NCBI GenBank assembly: GCA_017475415.1
Contig: JAFVFM010000285.1
Coordinates: 1-12,019, forward strand
DNA from: Solobacterium sp.
GTDB lineage: Bacteria > Bacillota_I > Bacilli_A > Erysipelotrichales > Erysipelotrichaceae
Direction: 5' to 3'
DNA length: 12,019 nucleotides
Positions within the stretch are counted from its first letter, which is position 1. Every line of letters begins with the position of its first letter. The position numbers and the translations under genes are program-made. The notes beneath the pieces were generated by a model, which was given only the letters and a program-made list of their open reading frames with translations, did no database searches and was not told the DNA's origin. Shown here one piece after another: positions 6,328 through 12,019 of this stretch.

Positions 6328-7236
6328 ATGGCAAAAAAAGAGAATACACAAAAACAATTTGACTCGCTGAATATCAATTGGTATCCCGGTCATATGGAGA
6401 AAACAAGGCGGCAAATGGAAGAGCGTCTTAGGGCTGTGGATATGATTATTGAATTGCGTGATGCACGTATGCCTAATGCGAGTATCAATCCTATATTAAA
6501 GGAATTAGCTTCTGGTAAACCAAGGCTAATTCTTTTGTCTAAGTCAGATATGGCTGATCCTATAGCGACAAAGAAATGGATAGAAGCTTTGAAAAATGAA
6601 AATGTAGCCTGTTTAGCTGTCGATATCATGCATGATTCTAGTTGTGCAAAAAAAATCATTAAAGAAGCATTGTTGTTGATGGAAAAAAAGCGAGAAGCAA
6701 AGCGTGCTAAAGGGATTCGCCCACGTGCAATTAGAGCTATGGCTTGCGGTATACCAAATGTAGGGAAAAGTACAATGATTAATCGTATTGCCCGTAAAAA
6801 TACCGTAAAGGCGGCGGATAAGCCAGGTGTTACAAAAAGCTTAACATGGATTCATGCCGATGAAGAATTGGATGTATTAGATACACCAGGTGTATTATGG
6901 CCTAAATTTGATGATGAAAAAATAGGTATTGTTTTAGCTGCTTTGGGTTCAATTAATGATGATATTTTAAACAAAAAAAGTCTAGCTATGGATACGATAA
7001 GAATCATTCAAAATCATTATCCAGGTTATTTGGAAGAATTATATGATGCAGAAAAAGATGCTAATCCAAATGGTATTTTAAAAGCTTTAGCGAATAAGCG
7101 TAATTTAAAAAAGGAAAATGATGAATTAGACACCAAAAGAGCCGCTGAATTATTCTTATATGAATTACGTAAAGGTAAATTAGGAAGGTTAACATTAGAA
7201 CATGCCCAGGAAAGTGATCAAGAAGTGCTCGAATGA
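6328..7236 (+). CDS. rbgA: Ribosome biogenesis GTPase RbgA (YlqF)
   Basis: A 302-residue circularly permuted GTPase needed for late 50S subunit assembly in Firmicutes. Motif order is permuted as expected: the N-terminal INWYPGHMEKTRRQM stretch (16-30) typical of YlqF, then G4 (71-74), then G1 GIPNVGKST (141-149), a G2 Thr near 169 and G3 DTPG (185-188), followed by a helical rRNA-binding C-terminal domain. The G4 motif reads SKSD where NKxD is usual; the other motifs are canonical. It follows lepB after three bases without a clear ribosome-binding site, so coupling to lepB translation is likely. Location next to rplS, and followed by rnhB, matches the Bacillus order and supports the ribosome-assembly assignment. 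Confidence 0.95.
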   Translation: MAKKENTQKQFDSLNINWYPGHMEKTRRQMEERLRAVDMIIELRDARMPNASINPILKELASGKPRLILLSKSDMADPIATKKWIEALKNENVACLAVDIMHDSSCAKKIIKEALLLMEKKREAKRAKGIRPRAIRAMACGIPNVGKSTMINRIARKNTVKAADKPGVTKSLTWIHADEELDVLDTPGVLWPKFDDEKIGIVLAALGSINDDILNKKSLAMDTIRIIQNHYPGYLEELYDAEKDANPNGILKALANKRNLKKENDELDTKRAAELFLYELRKGKLGRLTLEHAQESDQEVLE

Positions 7237-7834
7237 ATATGAAGAGGAATATTGGCCTAAAGGGATGTCTATAGTTGGCTTAGATGAAGCTGGGCGAGGC
7301 CCATTAGCTGGTCCTTTAACCGTAGCAGCGGTTATCTTTCCGATAGGATATCAAAATGAAGAAATCTATGATTCAAAAGGGCTAAGTGAAAAGAAAAGAG
7401 ATGCCTTATATGAAATCATTATTAGAGATGCTTTATGGTATAAAATTATGCAAGTATCTGTTGAAGATATAGATCGCTATGATATTTATCATGCAGATCA
7501 AAGAGCGATGACGCTTTTAGCTTCAGAAGCTAAAGCAGATGTTGTGATTACCGATGCTATGCCAATAGAAATAGAAGGTAAAATTGTCTTTCATCCCACG
7601 AAGGCTGATCAAAAGTCTATCGCCGTAGCTGCTGCTAGTATATTAGCGAAAGTAAGTAGGGATCGCATCATGAAAGAATATGATATGGAGTATCCAGAGT
7701 ATTTATTTGCTCAAAATAAAGGTTATCCGACAAAGGCTCATATGCAGGCATTAGAAGAATATGGTATTACACCGATTCATCGCAAGAGCTTTGCGCCTGT
7801 TAGAAATGCATATCGAAGAATTAAATTATTTTAA
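7202..7834 (+). CDS. rnhB: Ribonuclease HII
   Basis: Cuts the RNA strand of RNA/DNA hybrids and starts removal of single ribonucleotides from DNA. The 210-residue frame has VGLDEAGRGPLAGP (25-38) with catalytic Asp28 and Glu29, the third acidic residue in VITDAM (Asp118), the KADQKSIAVAAASILAKVSRD region (134-154) with Asp154, and a normal C-terminus. The start is uncertain. ATG 7202 overlaps rbgA by 35 bases in another frame, with AGGAAGG (7182-7188) 13 bases away. A GTG at 7214 is possible. ATG 7265 would leave too few residues before the active-site strand and lose NEYEEEYW, which resembles the usual pre-strand helix, so a start inside rbgA is favoured. The long N-terminal domain found in some Firmicutes RNase HII/HIII proteins is absent. 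Confidence 0.94.
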   Translation: MPRKVIKKCSNEYEEEYWPKGMSIVGLDEAGRGPLAGPLTVAAVIFPIGYQNEEIYDSKGLSEKKRDALYEIIIRDALWYKIMQVSVEDIDRYDIYHADQRAMTLLASEAKADVVITDAMPIEIEGKIVFHPTKADQKSIAVAAASILAKVSRDRIMKEYDMEYPEYLFAQNKGYPTKAHMQALEEYGITPIHRKSFAPVRNAYRRIKLF

Positions 7835-7839
7835 AGGAA

Positions 7840-7879
7840 AAGACTCTCTTTGTTGCTATATATAAATGAAGGGAGTTTT
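7840..7879 (+). promoter_or_regulatory. Hairpin enclosing the dprA ribosome-binding site
   Basis: Bases 7840-7850 can pair with 7869-7879 over 11 positions (two G-U pairs), leaving an 18-base A/T-rich loop. The right arm contains AAGGGAG (7869-7875), the Shine-Dalgarno of dprA, and its 3' end runs into four T. It could mask dprA translation, or act as a weak attenuator between rnhB and dprA. The structure is predicted by eye only. Confidence 0.45.
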
Positions 7880-7882
7880 ATT

Positions 7883-8620
7883 ATGGATAAAAGAAAATGG
7901 TTGGCCTTACTGAATGAAAAATATGAAGGTGAGTATCGTAAGGTATACAAAGCGATAATCGAAAAGGAAGAAGTTGAGGATAAAGAGATAAAGGAAAAAT
8001 ATATTACTCTATTTGATGAAGCTTATCCTAAAGAATTCTGTGCTTTGAAATATCCACCATTCATCCTTTATTATGCAGGTGATTTATCCTTATTAAAGAA
8101 AAGAAAGATCACTATAGTAGGGACTAGAGAGCCTTCTTTATATGGGAAAAGGATGGTCAAAACAATTGTCGAAGAAAGTGATGAAGAATTAGCGATTGTT
8201 TCTGGTTTAGCAAAGGGAATTGATGCCTATGCACATATGTTTTCTCTTGACAGAAAGAAAACTATCGGTATTATTGGGAACGGACTAGATAGAATCTATC
8301 CTAAAGAGAATAAAAAGCTCTATGAAAGAATGAAGAAGGAACATTTAATCTTAAGTGAATATCCTTCTCATGTTAGCGCGAAAAAAGGGCACTTTCCTTG
8401 GCGTAATCGCTTATTAGCTGCCTTAGCTGAAAAGGTGATTGTTGTAGAAGCGAAAAGGAAATCTGGTACGATGCATACGGTAGAATATGCATTAGATTTA
8501 GGGAAAGATATTTATTGTGTACCTCATCATTATGGTGAATTAGTAGGTGAAGGCTGTAATAAATTAATTGAAGAAGGAGCGATTCCTCTTTATGATCTAG
8601 AACAAATTCGTCATTTGTAA
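7883..8620 (+). CDS. dprA: DNA-processing protein A, minimal form
   Basis: Binds incoming single-stranded DNA during natural transformation and loads RecA; widely kept even where competence is unproven. The Rossmann core is complete: TIVGTREPSLYG (77-88), IVSGLAKGIDAYAH (105-118), TIGIIGNGLDRIYP (127-140), LILSEYP (155-161), GHFPWRNRLLAALA (169-182), VIVVEAKRKSGTMHT (185-199) and the closing GEGCNKLIEEGA (222-233). At 245 residues it has only a short N-terminal region (about 70 residues, unlikely to be a full SAM domain) and ends right after the core, with no winged-helix domain. ATG 7883 is preceded by GGGAG at 7 bases spacing; a TTG at 7850 is in frame but has no such signal. In Bacillus-type genomes dprA likewise lies just ahead of topA. 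Confidence 0.94.
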   Translation: MDKRKWLALLNEKYEGEYRKVYKAIIEKEEVEDKEIKEKYITLFDEAYPKEFCALKYPPFILYYAGDLSLLKKRKITIVGTREPSLYGKRMVKTIVEESDEELAIVSGLAKGIDAYAHMFSLDRKKTIGIIGNGLDRIYPKENKKLYERMKKEHLILSEYPSHVSAKKGHFPWRNRLLAALAEKVIVVEAKRKSGTMHTVEYALDLGKDIYCVPHHYGELVGEGCNKLIEEGAIPLYDLEQIRHL

Positions 8621-8623
8621 AGG

Positions 8624-8653
8624 TTGACAGTTCTTTCTATTTTAGTCTATGCT
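8624..8653 (+). promoter_or_regulatory. Promoter of topA-trmFO
   Basis: A perfect -35 TTGACA (8624-8629), an 18-base spacer and -10 TATGCT (8648-8653) fill the 62-base gap between dprA and topA. Transcription should start near 8660. The following GAGGTGA (8673-8679) is the topA ribosome-binding site. No terminator is visible before it, so transcripts from the lepB unit may continue into topA. Confidence 0.75.
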
Positions 8654-8682
8654 AGGCAGTGCATGAAAAAATGAGGTGAAAG

Positions 8683-10770
8683 ATGAAAAATTTAGTAATT
8701 GTAGAATCCCCATCAAAATCAAAAACAATCGAGAAATATCTCGGTAAAGAATATACAGTAGTACCTAGTGTTGGTCATATTCGTGATTTAGCTACTTCAG
8801 GTAAGGGTGGTTTAGGTGTTGATGTTGAAAATAACTTTGAACCTACCTATGTGATTTCTAAAGATAAAAAATCTACAGTAGATGATTTAAAGAAAAAGGT
8901 AAAAAGTGCAGATCATGTATATCTAGCAACCGACCCTGATAGAGAGGGGGAAGCTATTTCTTGGCATTTAGCTGATGAATTGGGCTTGGATATAGAAGAT
9001 AAGAATCGTGTTACCTTTCATGAAATCACAAAGAATGCTGTATTAGATGCTTTTGAAAAACCAAGGGCGATAGATATGGATTTAGTGCATTCACAAGAAA
9101 CAAGACGTATATTAGATCGTATTATTGGTTTTAAATTATCGAAATTAATCAATAAAAAGATTCATTCGAAGTCAGCTGGCCGTGTGCAATCTGTTGCTTT
9201 GAAATTGATTGTTGACCGTGAAAAAGAAATTCAAGCGTTTATTCCAGAAGAATATTGGAATATTGATGCGATATTCGAAAAGGATAATAAAGAATTCACT
9301 GCTCAATTGGCAAAGATAGATGGAAAAAAAGCTAAGCTCACTTCGGAAGAAGAAGCCAAAGAAGTATATGAGAATTGCCAAGGCTTATTTGTTGTAAAAG
9401 AAATAAAAAAGACAGTACGTAAGCGTGAGGCAAAACCAGCATTTATTACAAGTACTCTCCAACAAGAAGCTAGTACTAAATTATCTTTTTCTTCAAAGCG
9501 TACAATGAGCATAGCCCAAAGGTTGTATGAAGGTGTGGATGTAGGTAATGGGCAAGAAGGTTTAATTACCTATATGCGTACGGATAGTACACGTTTATCT
9601 AATCAATTTGTATATGCATGTAGAGAACGCATTGAAGAATTGTATGGTAAGAATTATCTTGGTTATTATAAAGTAAAAAATGATGATAATGCCCAAGACG
9701 CCCATGAAGCAATTCGTCCTACTAATTTGAACTATAGTCCTGAATCGATTAAAGGCTATTTGAAGAGTGAGGAATATAAGTTATATAAATTAATTTATGA
9801 GCGGGCTGTAGCTTCTTTGATGGCTGCTGCGAAATTTGATGCCTTAAGTGTAACTTTAAATCAAAAGAAGTATGATTTTAGTGCTACTGGTAGTACATTA
9901 ATCTTTGATGGTTATTTAAAAGTATATGGTGATTATGAAACCAATAAGGATACATTATTACCAAATCTTCAAGAAAGTGAAGAGTTAAGTGCTAAAGAAA
10001 TTAAACCTAGCCAACATTTCACTGAACCACCAGCTCGATATACAGAAGCTCGTTTAATTAAAGCTTTAGAAGAAGATGGTATTGGTAGACCATCTACCTA
10101 TGCAACAATTATTGATACGATTCAAGCGCGTAGCTATGTTACCTTAGAGCCTTCTACGGAAAAAAGTAAAACGAAGGTATTCCGTCCTACGGAACAAGGT
10201 ATATTAACAACGGAAAAGCTAGATGAATTCTTTTCCGACATCATTAATGTAGCCTATACTGCCTCTATGGAAACACAATTAGATGAAATTGCTGAAGGTG
10301 AGGCGAATGAAGTCAAAACATTAAGAGACTTCTATGATAAATTTATTCCTTTATTAGACCATGCTTATGAGAATATGGAAGTACAGGAATTAGAAAAAGT
10401 AGGAGAGGTATGCCCAGATTGCGGTAGTGAATTAGTTTATCGTAATGGTCGCTTTGGTCGCTTTATTTCTTGTGATAGTTTTCCAAAATGTAAATATACA
10501 AGAAAGATAGTGGATAAGAATAAATATGTACCAGAAAATACAGGTATTACTTGCCCTGAATGTGGTAAAGAATTACTAAAGAGAAAATCACGTTATGGAA
10601 CTTTCTTCCATGGCTGCTCAGGCTTTCCAACATGCAATTATATGGAAACCTTAGACGGAGAACGTATTGTACCTAAAGCAAAAAAGGCATCAGCAAAAAA
10701 GACAACAACGAAGAAAACTACGACAAAGAAAAAGACAACAACGAAAAAGAAAAAGGGTGAAGATGCTTAA
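8683..10770 (+). CDS. topA: DNA topoisomerase I
   Basis: A type IA topoisomerase of 695 residues that relaxes negative supercoils by cutting and rejoining one strand. The TOPRIM domain has [17 protein letters not shown] (5-21) with Glu8 and the DPDREGE acidic cluster (84-90). [18 protein letters not shown] (136-153) and [12 protein letters not shown] (164-175) follow. The active-site Tyr297 lies in [14 protein letters not shown], and [11 protein letters not shown] (464-474) closes the catalytic core. The C-terminus has two Cys4 zinc ribbons (Cys577, 580, 597, 603 and Cys624, 627, 645, 651) and a basic Lys/Thr tail (about 664-695) that probably binds DNA. The start is supported by GAGGTGA just upstream. 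The last 8 bases overlap trmFO. Length is typical for Firmicutes TopA. Confidence 0.98.
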   Translation: MKNLVIVESPSKSKTIEKYLGKEYTVVPSVGHIRDLATSGKGGLGVDVENNFEPTYVISKDKKSTVDDLKKKVKSADHVYLATDPDREGEAISWHLADELGLDIEDKNRVTFHEITKNAVLDAFEKPRAIDMDLVHSQETRRILDRIIGFKLSKLINKKIHSKSAGRVQSVALKLIVDREKEIQAFIPEEYWNIDAIFEKDNKEFTAQLAKIDGKKAKLTSEEEAKEVYENCQGLFVVKEIKKTVRKREAKPAFITSTLQQEASTKLSFSSKRTMSIAQRLYEGVDVGNGQEGLITYMRTDSTRLSNQFVYACRERIEELYGKNYLGYYKVKNDDNAQDAHEAIRPTNLNYSPESIKGYLKSEEYKLYKLIYERAVASLMAAAKFDALSVTLNQKKYDFSATGSTLIFDGYLKVYGDYETNKDTLLPNLQESEELSAKEIKPSQHFTEPPARYTEARLIKALEEDGIGRPSTYATIIDTIQARSYVTLEPSTEKSKTKVFRPTEQGILTTEKLDEFFSDIINVAYTASMETQLDEIAEGEANEVKTLRDFYDKFIPLLDHAYENMEVQELEKVGEVCPDCGSELVYRNGRFGRFISCDSFPKCKYTRKIVDKNKYVPENTGITCPECGKELLKRKSRYGTFFHGCSGFPTCNYMETLDGERIVPKAKKASAKKTTTKKTTTKKKTTTKKKKGEDA
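10696..10745 (+). repeat. Short direct repeats coding the TopA Lys/Thr tail
   Basis: A 17-base unit, AAAAAGACAACAACGAA, occurs exactly at 10696-10712 and 10729-10745, 33 bases (11 codons) apart, with a degenerate copy between. They encode three [11 protein letters not shown] units at the TopA C-terminus. Because the spacing is a multiple of three, slippage or recombination between copies would change tail length in frame. Confidence 0.85.
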
Positions 10771-12019
10771 AGCGAATGTAATAGGAGCAGGTTTAGCTGG
10801 GGTAGAGGCAACCTATCAATTAACGAAAAGAGGAATTGAAGTTGATCTTTATGACATGAAACCGAAGAAGTTCACACCTGCTCATCATAGTGAAGATTTT
10901 GCGGAATTAGTTTGTTCGAATTCATTGCGTTCAGATGCATTAACCAATGCAGTGGGTTTATTGAAGGAAGAAATGCGCACTATAGGCTCTTTAGTTATGG
11001 AAGGTGCAGATAGTACTAGAATTCCAGCTGGTTCAGCTCTTGCGGTAGACCGTAAGGGCTTTTCTGCTTATCTTACTAAGAAGATAAAAGAGAATCCTTT
11101 AGTGCATTATATTTCAGAAGAAATAACAGAAATACCAAAACAACCAACAATTATTGCAACAGGTCCTTTGACTTCTAATGCCTTAGCTAAAGCAATACAA
11201 GAATTGATACAAGAAGAATCCTTTTATTTCTATGATGCTGCAGCACCTATTGTTACATTAGAATCTTTAGATCTAAATAAAGTATATCGTAAATCTAGAT
11301 ACGATAAAGGTAGTGCGGATTATTTAAATTGTCCAATGACACAGGAAGAATTCTATCGTTTTTATGAAGCATTGGTAAATGCGAAAACAGCTACCTTACA
11401 CGACTTTGAAGAAGAAAAGTATTTTGAAGGTTGTATGCCTGTAGAAGAAATGGCAAGAAGGGGTGCACAAACTTTAGTCTTTGGACCACTTAAGCCTGTT
11501 GGCCTAGAAGTTGATGGCAAACGTCCATATGCAGTTGTCCAATTAAGACAGGATAATGTAGAAGGTAATTTATTTAATTTGGTAGGCTTTCAAACGCATC
11601 TTACCTTTCCTGAACAAAAGCGTGTATTCTCGCTTATTCCAGGCTTAGAAAATGCTGAGTTTGTGCGCTATGGAGTTATGCATAGAAATACTTTTTTAAA
11701 TTCTCCTAAATGCTTAGAAGAAAGCTATCAATTTAAAAATAGAGAAGATTTATTCTTCGCAGGACAAATGACAGGTGTAGAAGGCTATATTGAAAGTGCA
11801 GCTTCGGGTATGTTAGCGGGTATTAATATGGCGCATTATTTAAAAGGAGAAGCCTTAGTGAAACCTGGAAATCATACGATGTTAGGGGCTATGAGTTATT
11901 ATATTTCTCATGCAGATGAAAAACATTTTCAGCCAATGAATGCGAATTTTGGTATTATGCATTTAGAGACTAAAGTAAAAAAACATGAGCGTAAGGAAGC
12001 TTATGCGAAACAATCTTTA
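10763..12019 (+). CDS. trmFO: tRNA uracil-54 methyltransferase TrmFO (folate/FAD), partial
   Basis: Methylates U54 of tRNA to ribothymidine using methylenetetrahydrofolate and FAD, the usual Gram-positive route. The open frame runs without a stop for 419 codons to the window edge; the family is about 435-440 residues, so only roughly the last 15-20 are missing. It shows the FAD-binding [11 protein letters not shown] (6-16), [15 protein letters not shown] (28-42), [11 protein letters not shown] (48-58) with Cys51, [13 protein letters not shown] (222-234) with Cys224, the second catalytic cysteine, and [17 protein letters not shown] (333-349). The ATG at 10763 lies inside the end of topA (8-base overlap) and is preceded by AGGGTGA (10754-10760), also within topA, so the two are co-transcribed and probably coupled. 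Next in Bacillus-like order would be xerC/codV, outside the window. Confidence 0.97.
   Translation, partial: MLKANVIGAGLAGVEATYQLTKRGIEVDLYDMKPKKFTPAHHSEDFAELVCSNSLRSDALTNAVGLLKEEMRTIGSLVMEGADSTRIPAGSALAVDRKGFSAYLTKKIKENPLVHYISEEITEIPKQPTIIATGPLTSNALAKAIQELIQEESFYFYDAAAPIVTLESLDLNKVYRKSRYDKGSADYLNCPMTQEEFYRFYEALVNAKTATLHDFEEEKYFEGCMPVEEMARRGAQTLVFGPLKPVGLEVDGKRPYAVVQLRQDNVEGNLFNLVGFQTHLTFPEQKRVFSLIPGLENAEFVRYGVMHRNTFLNSPKCLEESYQFKNREDLFFAGQMTGVEGYIESAASGMLAGINMAHYLKGEALVKPGNHTMLGAMSYYISHADEKHFQPMNANFGIMHLETKVKKHERKEAYAKQSL

Noticed and set aside
7850..7882. TTG start at 7850 for dprA
   Set aside because: It adds 11 residues of non-conserved sequence and has no Shine-Dalgarno, while ATG 7883 has GGGAG at ideal spacing.
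65..9512. Minus-strand open frames of 60-93 codons inside the genes
   Set aside because: All lie antisense to well-supported genes, lack ribosome-binding sites and recognisable motifs, and are expected by chance in AT-rich coding DNA.
1..12019. UGA reassigned to Gly or Trp in this genome
   Set aside because: Only one internal TGA is seen across eleven genes, Trp is always TGG and Gly is GGN, and four genes end with TGA at positions that fit family lengths.

Overview
The window is AT-rich and every gene I can support lies on the + strand. Gene content and order point to a low-GC Gram-positive (Firmicutes). The run rplS, lepB, rbgA (ylqF), rnhB, dprA, topA, trmFO closely follows the Bacillus-type rplS-to-trmFO region. 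The very AT-rich codon use and compact proteins would fit an Erysipelotrichia-like lineage, but that placement is inference. No tRNA, rRNA, CRISPR array, insertion sequence or phage gene was seen.

Region 1 (1-962): the end of an unrecognised small or partial gene overlaps a Cof-type HAD phosphatase. Region 2 (about 963-5044): a MoxR ATPase / DUF58 protein / membrane transglutaminase operon, a widespread but poorly understood cell-envelope module. Its moxR frame is broken by an in-frame TGA (1442-1444) right after the sensor-1 Asn motif, while the downstream half remains perfectly in frame and conserved. moxR also has no Shine-Dalgarno sequence; an extended -10 sits so close to the ATG that the mRNA looks leaderless. 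Region 3 (5045-5550): rplS as its own transcription unit, with a strong extended -10 promoter, a structured leader resembling an L19 autoregulatory leader, and an intrinsic terminator. Region 4 (5559-8620): lepB, rbgA, rnhB and dprA, tightly packed, covering protein secretion, 50S assembly, RNA/DNA hybrid repair and DNA uptake/recombination. The dprA ribosome-binding site is inside a predicted hairpin. Region 5 (8624 to the end): topA, with its own near-consensus promoter, overlapping trmFO, which runs off the window.

Most of the window is ordinary core genome. The best candidate for something unusual is the interrupted moxR. It could be a recent nonsense mutation, a sequence error, or a read-through/recoding site; a perfect 6-bp stem-loop starts a few bases after the UGA. 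Secondary points are the leaderless moxR start, the L19 leader, the hairpin over the dprA start, the long acidic N-terminal tail on signal peptidase I, a Ser in place of Asn in the RbgA G4 motif, and a Glu in place of the usual Asp of the transglutaminase triad.
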